From Flavobacteriales bacterium (GTDB lineage Bacteria > Bacteroidota > Bacteroidia > Flavobacteriales_F > PHOS-HE28), in NCBI GenBank assembly GCA_030584065.1, contig CP129489.1, forward strand, positions 1,450,640 through 1,514,639: 64,000 bases of DNA. The letters run 5' to 3'. A model generated the notes under the pieces. The model did not search any database. It saw only the letters and a list, made by a program, of their open reading frames with translations, and was not told the origin of the DNA. Positions 36,502-44,694 of this stretch are shown here, in pieces. The position numbers were made by a program, and so were the translations under genes. Numbering within the stretch: position 1 is the stretch's first letter; each line of letters starts with the position of its first letter.

Positions 36502-36948
36502 ATGCCCTCGCTGCGCCTCCTCCTCGCCGTGCTGCATCTCTTCGCGCTGGCAATCGGCATCGCCTCCGTGTACGGCAGGGCGAGGGCCCTTCAACGGCTG
36601 CGCGACAAGGCGGGCATAGCCGCGGTACTCCATGCCGACAACTGGTACGGCATTGCGGCGCTGGTCTGGGTGGCCACGGGCCTATGGCGGGCCTTCGGCG
36701 GCGTGGAGAAGGGCACCGAGCATTACCTGGCGAACCACTGGTTCATGGGCAAGCTCGGCCTGTTCGCCATGGTGCTGCTGCTGGAGCTGTGGCCCATGGC
36801 GACGCTGATCCGCTGGCGCCTGCTCCTGCGCAAGGGCATGGCTCCCGGCCTGCACCAAGCGCCCGTGCTGGCCCGGCTCACCTACCTGCAGCTGCCGCTG
36901 CTCCTCCTCATGGTGGCCATGGCCGCCGCCCTGGCGCGCGGGTACTGA
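36502..36948 (+). CDS. DUF2214-family membrane protein
   Basis: This 148-residue protein has four membrane segments: LLLAVLHLFALAIGIASVYGRARAL, an internal helix GIAALVWVATGLWRAFGG, KLGLFAMVLLLELWPMATLIRW, and a C-terminal LTYLQLPLLLLMVAMAAALARGY. The arrangement matches DUF2214. Function is unknown. It is divergent from the metallo-hydrolase and followed 38 bp later by the TonB-dependent receptor, which has its own TATCTTTT box (36958-36965). Confidence 0.7.
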   Translation: MPSLRLLLAVLHLFALAIGIASVYGRARALQRLRDKAGIAAVLHADNWYGIAALVWVATGLWRAFGGVEKGTEHYLANHWFMGKLGLFAMVLLLELWPMATLIRWRLLLRKGMAPGLHQAPVLARLTYLQLPLLLLMVAMAAALARGY

Positions 36949-36986
36949 GCAGCCGGCTATCTTTTCCGCGCCCAACCGGCCCCCGC

Positions 36987-39887
36987 ATGCCCAGCATCCG
37001 CCACGTGCTCCGAAAGGTCCTCCTGCCCCTGCTCCCCTGCCTCCTGGCGGCTGCCGCGCATGCCCAGCAATACAAGCTGCGGGGCACGGTGGCCGATGTC
37101 ACCACCGGCGAGACCCTTATCGGCGCCAATGTGGTGCTCAAGGGCACAACGATCGGCACCGTCACCGACATCGACGGTCGGTTCGAACTGCTGCTGAGCG
37201 AACTGCCGCCATGCACCCTGGTGGTGAGCTACATCGGCTATACCGCTCAGGAGGTGGTGGTGAAGAGCCTGGACAAGGAGCTGAAGCTGAAGCTGGCGCT
37301 GGACCAGGTGCTCCTGGGCGAAACGGAGGTGGTGGGCAGCCGCATCAGCGAAAAGCAGAAACAGGCCCCCCTCACCGTGGAGAGCATGGACATCATCGGC
37401 ATCCGCGAGGCGCCCAGCGGCGATTTCTACGAGAGCCTGGGCACGCTGAAAGGCGTGGACATGACCGCGGCCAGCATGGGCTTCAAGGTGATCAACACGC
37501 GCGGTTTCAACAGCACCAGCCCCGTTCGCTCCCTGCAGCTCATCGATGGGGTGGACAACCAGAGCCCCGGCCTCAACTTCTCGCTGGGCAACTTCCTCGG
37601 CGCGAGCGACCTCGACGTGATGAAGGTGGATGTGATCGCGGGAGCCAGCACGGCCTATTACGGCCCGGGTGCCTTCAACGGCGTGGTGGCGATGACCACC
37701 AAGAGCCCCTGGGCCTTCCCCGGGCTCAGCGTGAGCGCAAAGGCCGGCGAGCGCGACCTGCTGGAGGGCGCCGTCCGCTGGGCGCAGGTGTTCAAGGACA
37801 AGGATGGGAAACAACGCTTCGCCTATAAGCTGAATGTCTTCGGCATGCGGGCTGAGGACTGGTTCGCCGAGGACTACGGCCCAACCAGCGATTCGCCCAC
37901 GGGCGTGGACAACCCGGGGCGCTACGATGGGGTGAACAGCTACGGCGATGAGAATGTGACCGTGAACAACGATTTCAGCAACAACTTCTTCGACCGGCGC
38001 ACCTACCCCGGACTCGGCCACTTCCTGCGGCCGGGCTACCGTGAGGTCGACCTAGTGGATTACGGCACCGACAACCTGAAGGCCGGGGTTTCGTTGCACT
38101 ACAAAGTCACCGACAGCGTGGAGGTGATTGCCGCCGCCAACTACAGCACCGGCAGCACGGTGTACCAGGGCGAGAACCGCTACCGCCTGGACGGCGTGCA
38201 GTTCTGGCAACAGCGTCTCGAGCTGCGACGCGAGGGAAAGTGGTTCATCCGGGGCTACTTCACCGGGGAGGACGCGGGCAGCACCTACGACATCTTCACC
38301 ACGGGCGTGCGCCTGCAGGAGGCCGCAGGTACCACGCAGGAATGGAATATCAAGTACTTCACGCTTTGGGAGACGTGGATCCGACCGCTCCTGAACGCCA
38401 CGCAGCCCGGTTACCTAACGCCAAGCGAAGCAGTGGCGCAGGGCATCACCTCGCAGCAGGCGTATGATGCCTACCTCACCCAGTTCGTGAACGACAACAG
38501 CACGCTCTTCACGCAGTACCACCAGGCGGTGGCCGACTCCATCGCGCGCATCGACAATAACGAGCTGAACCCTGCCTACATCGTGGGGACCCAGCGCTTC
38601 ACGGATAAACTGAACGAGATCCGCGGCAAGCGCTTCACCGAGGGCGGCTCGCTCTTCTTCGACCGCAGCCAGCTGGCGCATGCCATGGGCGAGTACCGCT
38701 TCAAGCCGGCCTTCGGGGAAGTGGCTGTGGGCGGCAGCTTCCGCCAGTACATGCCCAACAGCGCGGGCACCATCTTCCGTGACACCGGCGATGTGGTGAT
38801 CCGCAACAGCGAGTTCGGCGTGTACTCGGGCCTGGAGAAGAAGCTGATGGCCGACAAGCTCAAGCTCACGGCCACCCTCCGCCTCGACAAGAACCAGAAC
38901 TTCAGGGCGCTGCTCTCGCCGGCCCTCTCCTTCGTGTACACCCCCCGGCAGGACCGCACCTTCCGCATCGGCTTCAGCAGTGCGGTGCGCAATCCCACGC
39001 TGGCCGACCAGTACCTCTACTACAACGTGGGCCGGGCCATCCTGCTGGGCAATGTGGACGGGCAGTTCGAGGCCGGCCGCGACAGCCTCATCACAGTGGA
39101 GAGCTTCAACGCCTACCGCTCCTCGCCCACCCTGCTCGAGGGCCTCTCGAAGCTCGACTACTTCAACGTGGACCGCCTGCGCCCCGAGCAGGTGCGCACC
39201 ATCGAGGCCGGCTACCGCGGCACGCACGCCGAGAAGTTCTACATCGATGCCAGCGCCTACCACAGCTGGTACACCGATTTCATCGGCTACCTGATCGGCC
39301 TCAGCGCGCGCTTCGACCAGACCAATGGCTTCCCCTTGGGCGGGCTGCAGGCTTACCGCCTGGCCGCCAACGCAAGCACCCTGGTGCGCACGCAGGGCGC
39401 CAACGTGGGCATCAGCTACTTCCGCAAGCGGATGACCTACGGGGTGAACTACAGCTACAACGAGCTCGTCACCGGCAGCGACGACCCGATCATCCCCGCC
39501 TTCAACACCCCCCGAAACAAGTTCAACCTGAGCTTCACCGGGCACGACATGAAGGTGCCCTTCAGCGGCAAGCCCAACCTGGGCTTCGGCATCAACTGGA
39601 AGTACGTGGAGGGCTTCACCTTCACCGGCTCGCCGCAGTTCACCGGTCCCATCCCGAGCTACGATATGGTGGACGCTCAGGTGAACGTGAAGTTCCCCGG
39701 CCAGCACCTCACCGTGAAGCTCGGCGCCAGCAACCTTTTCGGCCTAACGCCCTTGTTCGATGCAGACATCCCTTCGGGCGAACGGCTGGACCGGGTTTGG
39801 GACAATCGGGTGAGGATGGTCTATGGCGGGCCCTTCGTGGGGCGGCTGGCCTACTTGCAGCTCATCTACGAGCTGGATCGGCGCTGA
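36987..39887 (+). CDS. TonB-dependent receptor with CarboxypepD_reg-like domain
   Basis: This 966-residue outer-membrane protein has a signal peptide (1-27), an N-terminal carboxypeptidase-regulatory-like domain (about 28-115: LRGTVADVTTGETLIGANVVLKGTTIGTVTDIDGRF), a plug domain (about 130-250, SLGTLKGVDMTAASMG, RGFNSTSPVRSLQLIDGVDNQ) and a long beta barrel ending in an aromatic-rich strand. It should take up a ligand in TonB-dependent fashion. It is of SusC-like length but there is no SusD-like gene next to it, so it is more likely a siderophore, vitamin or protein-substrate receptor. A T9SS-sorted hydrolase-like protein is encoded just downstream. Confidence 0.9.
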   Translation: MPSIRHVLRKVLLPLLPCLLAAAAHAQQYKLRGTVADVTTGETLIGANVVLKGTTIGTVTDIDGRFELLLSELPPCTLVVSYIGYTAQEVVVKSLDKELKLKLALDQVLLGETEVVGSRISEKQKQAPLTVESMDIIGIREAPSGDFYESLGTLKGVDMTAASMGFKVINTRGFNSTSPVRSLQLIDGVDNQSPGLNFSLGNFLGASDLDVMKVDVIAGASTAYYGPGAFNGVVAMTTKSPWAFPGLSVSAKAGERDLLEGAVRWAQVFKDKDGKQRFAYKLNVFGMRAEDWFAEDYGPTSDSPTGVDNPGRYDGVNSYGDENVTVNNDFSNNFFDRRTYPGLGHFLRPGYREVDLVDYGTDNLKAGVSLHYKVTDSVEVIAAANYSTGSTVYQGENRYRLDGVQFWQQRLELRREGKWFIRGYFTGEDAGSTYDIFTTGVRLQEAAGTTQEWNIKYFTLWETWIRPLLNATQPGYLTPSEAVAQGITSQQAYDAYLTQFVNDNSTLFTQYHQAVADSIARIDNNELNPAYIVGTQRFTDKLNEIRGKRFTEGGSLFFDRSQLAHAMGEYRFKPAFGEVAVGGSFRQYMPNSAGTIFRDTGDVVIRNSEFGVYSGLEKKLMADKLKLTATLRLDKNQNFRALLSPALSFVYTPRQDRTFRIGFSSAVRNPTLADQYLYYNVGRAILLGNVDGQFEAGRDSLITVESFNAYRSSPTLLEGLSKLDYFNVDRLRPEQVRTIEAGYRGTHAEKFYIDASAYHSWYTDFIGYLIGLSARFDQTNGFPLGGLQAYRLAANASTLVRTQGANVGISYFRKRMTYGVNYSYNELVTGSDDPIIPAFNTPRNKFNLSFTGHDMKVPFSGKPNLGFGINWKYVEGFTFTGSPQFTGPIPSYDMVDAQVNVKFPGQHLTVKLGASNLFGLTPLFDADIPSGERLDRVWDNRVRMVYGGPFVGRLAYLQLIYELDRR

Positions 39888-39946
39888 TACCGCCCAAGCG
39901 GGGACAAGTCGACCGGGCATGACGCGGAACCGAGGCCGCGCGCCCC

Positions 39947-39954
39947 TACCTTCG
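39947..39954 (+). promoter_or_regulatory. -7 promoter box (TACCTTCG)
   Basis: TACCTTCG lies 23 nt upstream of the ATG at 39978, so the pseudo-esterase can be transcribed separately from the receptor. Confidence 0.45.
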
Positions 39955-39977
39955 GCTCTCCAATCCAACCTGAACCC

Positions 39978-41648
39978 ATGAAACGACCCTTACACTACGC
40001 TTGGGCGGCCGCAGCCCTGGCCCTGGCCGCCCCGGCGAGCGCACAGCGCTACCTGTCCGAGGTGTTCAGCGATGCCAACCTCACCATCACCAACGATGTG
40101 ATCTACGGCACGAACATCGACTTCCTCTCCAGCAATTTCGCATCGCCCGATGTGAACGCCAACGTCACGGAGCTGCAGACGGCGGTGACGCTGGGCAACC
40201 CCATCCCCGCGGCCTATTTCGACCCCAACGATGGCAGCACGGCGGTGAAGGTGACCAACCTGCGCCTGGATGTGTACGAACCCAGCCAAGGCGTGGACAC
40301 GGAGACGGAGCGCCCCTTGGTGATCTACGTGCACACCGGCAACGCCCTGCCCCCGCCCATCAACGGCAGCCCCAACGGCACCCGCAAGGACAGCAGCGCC
40401 GTGGAAAGCTGCAAGCGCTTTGCGCGCCGGGGCTACGTGGCTGTGAGCATGAGCTACCGCCTGGGCTGGAACCCGCTGGCCGCCACCGAGCTGGAGCGCC
40501 GCGGCAGCCTGCTGAACGCCATCTACCGTGCCCTGCATGACGTGCGCCAATGCGTGCGGAGCATGAAGGCCAATGCCGCCACCTACCGCATCGATCCCGA
40601 GAAGATCATCGTGGTGGGCGAGGGCACCGGCGGCTACATCACGCTGGCCCACGCCACCCTTGATGACGTGCAGGAGCTCTACATCGAGAAGTTCCGGCCC
40701 GACCCGTTCGACCCCTCGGTGAGCTTCGTGAACCCTGCCCAAGTGGGTGACATCGAGGGCTTCAACGGGCAGCTCACCCTATACCGCCCCAATGGCCAGA
40801 GCAGCGCTACGCAGTTCTGCGTGAACATGGGCGGCGCCCTCGCCGACACCAGCTGGCTTGCCCCTGGCGACCAGCCGATGGTGGCCTTCCACACCGTGTT
40901 CGACCCCTTTGCGCCCTTCACCGAAGGCATCGTGATCGTGCCCACCACGGGCGGCCCCGTGGTACCCGTGCAAGGCAGCAACCTCTTCATGGAGCTGGTG
41001 AACGAGTACGGCAACAACGACGCCTTCATCAACCTGCCCAACAGCAACCCCTTCACCGCCCGTGCCCGCGCGCTGTACGGCACCACCCAGACCCATGGCA
41101 GCAACAGCGTGCAGATCCGCACCGACGTGGAGGGGCTGTTCCCGGTGGTGCGCCCGCAGTGGCCCGCCCCCGCCCAGGAGGAAGCCAGCCCTTGGCAGTG
41201 GTGGGACCCGAACAGCGCCATCGCGCAGACCGTGGTGAGCGCCGGCCCGCCGCCCATCACCGCCCACGTCGCCAGCCTGGCCAGCAACCCGGATATGAGC
41301 CCCACGAAGGGCCGTGCCTACCTCGACACCGTGATGGGTTACGTGAACCCGCGCATCGTGTGCGCGCTGCAGCTGGGCCCCTGCTCGCTGGTGGGCATCG
41401 ATGAAGCCGAAGGCCACGACAGCGTGGAGATCTGGCCCAATCCCGCCACCGACCGGATCAATGTGGCCAGCGCTGAGGGCCTCATCCGCCGCTGGCGCCT
41501 GCTGGACATCAACGGCCGCCAGGTGAGCACCGGCAACACCGCCGCCCAGCGCTTCACCATCGCCCGGGATGGGCTGGTGGCCGGCACCTACTTCATGGAG
41601 CTCGAAGTGGACGGCGCCCGCATCGTGCGCAAGCTGATGCTCGACTGA
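39978..41648 (+). CDS. T9SS type-A-sorted alpha/beta-hydrolase-like protein without nucleophile serine
   Basis: This 556-residue protein has a signal peptide (MKRPLHYAWAAAALALAAPASAQ), an esterase-like alpha/beta domain (about 85-300, LRLDVYEPSQ, PLVIYVHTGNALP, DVRQCVRSMKANAATYRIDPEKI), and a type-A T9SS sorting domain (about 475-556, IWPNPATDRINVASAEGL). At the nucleophile elbow the sequence is GEGTGG (214-219) where active members of the carboxylesterase group have GxSxG, so the serine position is Gly216. HTGN replaces HGGG. It is therefore likely non-catalytic or uses another mechanism. It follows a TonB-dependent receptor by 90 bp. Confidence 0.82.
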   Translation: MKRPLHYAWAAAALALAAPASAQRYLSEVFSDANLTITNDVIYGTNIDFLSSNFASPDVNANVTELQTAVTLGNPIPAAYFDPNDGSTAVKVTNLRLDVYEPSQGVDTETERPLVIYVHTGNALPPPINGSPNGTRKDSSAVESCKRFARRGYVAVSMSYRLGWNPLAATELERRGSLLNAIYRALHDVRQCVRSMKANAATYRIDPEKIIVVGEGTGGYITLAHATLDDVQELYIEKFRPDPFDPSVSFVNPAQVGDIEGFNGQLTLYRPNGQSSATQFCVNMGGALADTSWLAPGDQPMVAFHTVFDPFAPFTEGIVIVPTTGGPVVPVQGSNLFMELVNEYGNNDAFINLPNSNPFTARARALYGTTQTHGSNSVQIRTDVEGLFPVVRPQWPAPAQEEASPWQWWDPNSAIAQTVVSAGPPPITAHVASLASNPDMSPTKGRAYLDTVMGYVNPRIVCALQLGPCSLVGIDEAEGHDSVEIWPNPATDRINVASAEGLIRRWRLLDINGRQVSTGNTAAQRFTIARDGLVAGTYFMELEVDGARIVRKLMLD

Positions 41649-41664
41649 CCTTCGCCTCACCTGC

Positions 41665-41700
41665 AAAGAAGAGGGCCGCCCGCGGGCGGCCCTTTTCTTT
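41665..41700 (+). terminator. Rho-independent terminator after the pseudo-esterase gene
   Basis: The 20-base perfect palindrome at 41673-41692 (GGGCCGCCCG and its complement) is preceded by A-rich AAAGAAGA and followed by TTTTCTTT, the form of a bidirectional intrinsic terminator. It lies between the pseudo-esterase and murQ, which then begins 17 nt later. Confidence 0.85.
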
Positions 41701-41717
41701 GCAGGCACAGCCCCCCC

Positions 41718-42527
41718 ATGGACCGCATCACGGAAAGCGAGAGCCGCCACCAGCACCTGGAGCGCATGACCACGGATGAACTGCTGCGCGGCATCAATGC
41801 CGAGGACCGCTTGGTGGCCGACGCCGTGGCGCAGGCCATCCCTTCCATCGCCCCGCTGGTCGATGGCATCGCCGAGCGGATGCTTCGGGGCGGCAGGTTG
41901 TTCTACCTGGGCGCAGGCACCAGCGGCCGACTGGGCATCGTGGACGCCAGTGAATGCCCGCCCACCTTCGGGGTGCCGCACGGGCTGGTGGTGGGGCTCA
42001 TCGCCGGCGGCGATGGAGCCATCCGCCGCGCCGTGGAATTCGCCGAGGACGACCCGCATCAGGGCTGGAAGGACCTGCAGGAGCACAGCGCGGGCGGTGA
42101 CGATGCGGTAATCGGCATCGCGGCCAGCGGAACCACGCCCTATGTGATCGGTGCACTGGAGGACTGCCGGGCGCATGGCATCCTCACCGGTGCCATCACC
42201 TGCAACCCTGGCAGCCCCGTCACCCTCGCCGCGGACCACCCCATCGTGGCCGTCGTGGGGCCGGAATTCGTCACCGGCAGCACGCGCATGAAGAGCGGCA
42301 CCGCCCAGAAGCTCATCCTCAACATGATCAGCACCAGCGTGATGGTGAAGCTGGGCCGGGTGAAGGGGAACCGCATGGTGGACATGCAACTGAGCAACAA
42401 CAAGCTCATCGACCGCGGCACCCGCATGGTGATGGAGAGCCTGAGCGTAGGGTACGCCCAGGCGAACGAACTGCTGCGCCACTACGGCAGCGTGCGCCGC
42501 GCCATCGAGGCGGGCCACCGCCTTTAG
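41718..42527 (+). CDS. murQ: N-acetylmuramic acid 6-phosphate etherase
   Basis: This 269-residue SIS-domain protein matches MurQ: ESRHQHLERMTTDELLRGIN at the N terminus, RGGRLFYLGAGTSGRLGIVDASECPPTFG (the SIS phosphosugar-binding loop), IGIAASGTTPYVIGAL, and TGSTRMKSGTAQKLILNMIST. It cleaves the lactyl ether of MurNAc-6-P to give GlcNAc-6-P in peptidoglycan recycling, in the cytoplasm. Length is a little under the common 300 residues. A TTTCTTTG promoter-like sequence overlaps the T-run of the upstream terminator. Confidence 0.95.
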   Translation: MDRITESESRHQHLERMTTDELLRGINAEDRLVADAVAQAIPSIAPLVDGIAERMLRGGRLFYLGAGTSGRLGIVDASECPPTFGVPHGLVVGLIAGGDGAIRRAVEFAEDDPHQGWKDLQEHSAGGDDAVIGIAASGTTPYVIGALEDCRAHGILTGAITCNPGSPVTLAADHPIVAVVGPEFVTGSTRMKSGTAQKLILNMISTSVMVKLGRVKGNRMVDMQLSNNKLIDRGTRMVMESLSVGYAQANELLRHYGSVRRAIEAGHRL

Positions 42528-42618
42528 CCAGGGCCACAGTGGGGTGAACGAGCCCGCGATCTGCGCACCGGTGGGGCACCCGGCTGCACATGCGCTGCGG
42601 GCCGCATCGCTGCTGAGC

Positions 42619-42626
42619 GATCTTTG
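42619..42626 (+). promoter_or_regulatory. -7 promoter box (GATCTTTG)
   Basis: GATCTTTG ends 7 nt before the ATG at 42634, and falls inside the longer frame that starts at 42544, so the shorter start is chosen. Confidence 0.4.
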
Positions 42627-42633
42627 CAGGGCC

Positions 42634-43209
42634 ATGCACGACATCGAACCCTTCTGGAACTGGCGGCACAAGTACATGGCCGAGGAGGATGAGCGCTCGC
42701 CGTTCTTCGGGGAAGAGCACAGCGAGTTCGAGTTCACGCATGCCGTTTACGACCACCTGATCCATCCCCAATGGGACAGCTTCGGCAGCGCCACGCTCTA
42801 CCTGAAGGTGCTCTTCGCGGACTATGAGGAGGGCTTCGCAATCCTCGAATTCATCGGCGAGTGGAACGACCTGCTCCACAACGATGTGATGACCCTGAAG
42901 CGCAACATCATCGAGCACCAGATGGCACAGGGCATCCGCAAGTTCATCCTCATCGGGGAGAATGTGCTCAACTTCCACCACAGCGATGAGGAGTACTACG
43001 CCGAGTGGTTCGATGAGGTGAGCGAGGCCGACGGCTGGATTGCGCTGCTCAACTTCCGACCGCATGTGCTGGAGGACCTGCAGCACGCCAACATCGACCA
43101 GTACTTCCTGCTCGGCGGCCACCTGAATGCGCTGCGTTGGCGCAGCTGCGGACCCGAGGAGCTTTTCGAGAAGGTGGATGCGCTGGTGGTTAAGCGGCTG
43201 GGCATGTAG
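42634..43209 (+). CDS. Conserved Bacteroidota protein of unknown function
   Basis: This 191-residue protein (MHDIEPFWNWRHKYMAEEDERSPF onward) is acidic, has no signal peptide or membrane segment, and looks like an intact soluble protein with alternating strands and helices: TLYLKVLFADYEEGFAILEF, NIIEHQMAQGIRKFILIGENVLNF, YAEWFDEVSEADGWIALLNF. It resembles a conserved hypothetical family that I recall from Flavobacteriia but cannot name. A longer in-frame ATG at 42544 is rejected because a promoter box lies between it and 42634. Confidence 0.65.
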   Translation: MHDIEPFWNWRHKYMAEEDERSPFFGEEHSEFEFTHAVYDHLIHPQWDSFGSATLYLKVLFADYEEGFAILEFIGEWNDLLHNDVMTLKRNIIEHQMAQGIRKFILIGENVLNFHHSDEEYYAEWFDEVSEADGWIALLNFRPHVLEDLQHANIDQYFLLGGHLNALRWRSCGPEELFEKVDALVVKRLGM

Positions 43210-43225
43210 CCCGTCCCGGAACCGC

Positions 43226-43669
43226 TCATCCCCCCATCCGGTCCTGCATCAGCCGCCACACCACGCGGTCGATGGGCAGCGATACCGCCTCCTCGGCCAG
43301 CGCATGCAGGGGCTGCCACCGGAACACCTCCTGATCCGTGGAACCGGAGATGCCCTCGAACGGACGCTGCACCACCGCGATCGCTCCCGGGTCGGGTACC
43401 TTGAATGTGAAGTAGATGCTCACCACCTGCATGGGCTCCGCATGGAAGGCGCTCTGCTGGAAGAAATCAGTGGTGTAGAAATGGTCCAGGCCCTGGGCCT
43501 CAAGCCCCATCTCCTCACGGATCTCCCGCAGGAGGCAGTCCCTGAGTCCCTCGCCGTACTCTAACCCGCCGCCGGGGAACTTGGTGATGCGATGCCCCTT
43601 GATGAGTTCATCGGAGACGAGCGCCCTGCCCTGCTGCACCAGCAGCCCATAGACCCTTATGGTGAACAT
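43226..43669 (-). CDS. NUDIX hydrolase
   Basis: This 147-residue protein has the Nudix box in GGGLEYGEGLRDCLLREIREEMGLE (residues about 33-58), i.e. Gx5Ex7REUxEExGU, which binds Mg2+ and cleaves nucleoside-diphosphate-linked substrates. The rest gives short strands typical of MutT-type enzymes. The substrate is unknown. It starts 3 nt after the DsbA/FrnE-like stop, so the two are co-transcribed and probably act together. Confidence 0.88.
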   Translation of the reverse strand: MFTIRVYGLLVQQGRALVSDELIKGHRITKFPGGGLEYGEGLRDCLLREIREEMGLEAQGLDHFYTTDFFQQSAFHAEPMQVVSIYFTFKVPDPGAIAVVQRPFEGISGSTDQEVFRWQPLHALAEEAVSLPIDRVVWRLMQDRMGG

Positions 43670-43672
43670 GGC

Positions 43673-44470
43673 TCAATCCGTGCGGCCCGGGAGGCAATCG
43701 GCATTCCCGGGCGCGCATGCGGCCCCCGATGAAGGCGCGGTGGCGGGGCGCCCCGCCCATGCCTGCTGCAGCGCCGCCAGGAAATGATCGGCGCTCTGCG
43801 CGCCGCTCACGGCGAGCTTCCGGTCGATCACGAAGAAGGGAACGCCCCGGATGCCGAGCTGCTCCGCCTCGCGCTCATCAGCCCTCACGGCCACTCCGTA
43901 GTCACCGCTTTCCAGCATCGCAGAGGCCTCCGCAGTATCCAGTCCGATCTCTCCTGCCAGGCGGACCAGTGTGGCGGCATCGCCGATGTGGGCACCTTCG
44001 GTGAAGTAGGCCTTGAAGAGGCGCTCCTCCGCCGCATCACCCAGGCCATGGGCCTTGGCCAGCTGGATGAGCCGGTGGGCATGGAAGGAATTCGCCAGTA
44101 CCGCCCGGTCGAAATCATAGTGCAGCCCCAGCGATGCTGCACGGGCCGCTACATCAGCCACCCGGCTGCGGGCGGCATCGCGGCTCATGCCGTACTTCTG
44201 CGCCAGCATGGTGTAGGTATCCTCTGCGCTGCGTGCGGGCGCGGAGGGGTCGAGCTCGAAGCTCTTCCACTCCACCCGCACCCGGTCGCGTTGCGGGAAG
44301 CGCTCCAGCGCAGCCTCGAACTCGCGCTTGCCGATATAGCAGAATGGGCAAACGACATCGCTCCAGATCTCTATGACGAGCGGAGCGGGGTGCTGCATGT
44401 TGGTCATGGAGTCCTGAGCGAAAAGCGAATGCGCGACGAGCATCGCGGAGAAGTGAACGCTGATGCGCAT
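43673..44470 (-). CDS. DsbA/FrnE-like thioredoxin-fold oxidoreductase, apparently exported
   Basis: This 265-residue protein has a thioredoxin fold with active site CPFC (Cys41, Cys44) in IWSDVVCPFCYIGK, the helical insert typical of FrnE (WKSFELDPSAPARSAEDTYTM), and a cis-proline loop GIRGVPFFV. The C-terminal tail carries two further cysteines (GAACAPGNADCL). FrnE-like proteins are usually cytoplasmic, but here the first 19 residues (MRISVHFSAMLVAHSLFAQ) look like a signal peptide. An alternative start at Met25 would give a cytoplasmic protein. A perfect TACCTTTG box at 44485-44492 lies 14 nt before the long start, favouring it. Confidence 0.82.
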   Translation of the reverse strand: MRISVHFSAMLVAHSLFAQDSMTNMQHPAPLVIEIWSDVVCPFCYIGKREFEAALERFPQRDRVRVEWKSFELDPSAPARSAEDTYTMLAQKYGMSRDAARSRVADVAARAASLGLHYDFDRAVLANSFHAHRLIQLAKAHGLGDAAEERLFKAYFTEGAHIGDAATLVRLAGEIGLDTAEASAMLESGDYGVAVRADEREAEQLGIRGVPFFVIDRKLAVSGAQSADHFLAALQQAWAGRPATAPSSGAACAPGNADCLPGRTD

Positions 44471-44484
44471 GATCGATGCCCGTC

Positions 44485-44492
44485 CAAAGGTA
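44485..44492 (-). promoter_or_regulatory. -7 promoter box (TACCTTTG)
   Basis: The minus strand reads TACCTTTG, a perfect TAnnTTTG, 14 nt before the ATG at 44470 of the DsbA/FrnE-like gene. Confidence 0.6.
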
Positions 44493-44682
44493 CCCCCGGT
44501 GAACGCTTGTCCTGGCGAACCGGTTCACGGCGCACCGGTGCGCACCTTGATGAATCGCGCAGCCAGGCGGCAACCGCAGGGAGCCCCGGCAGGAGGAGCC
44601 GCTGGTGTGCCCGATCGGCGCTCATCACCGCACGCTCGGGACCTTCGCCTGGGAATCCGACTCAGCTGCGATGCGGCATGAT

Positions 44683-44690
44683 TACCTTCA
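44683..44690 (+). promoter_or_regulatory. -7 promoter box (TACCTTCA), leaderless spacing
   Basis: TACCTTCA is followed by CGGA and the ATG at 44695, the 4-nt spacing found at several other genes here. Confidence 0.5.
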
Positions 44691-44694
44691 CGGA

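Noticed and set aside
36195..36986. Long N-terminal extension of the TonB-dependent receptor frame
   Set aside because: It runs antisense across the metallo-hydrolase start and out of frame through the DUF2214 gene. The receptor has a standard signal peptide at the ATG at 36987, after its own TATCTTTT box.
42544..42633. Alternative, longer start of the conserved unknown protein
   Set aside because: The GATCTTTG box at 42619-42626 lies inside this stretch, and the residues MNEPAICAPVG to SLLSDLCRA do not look like a domain.
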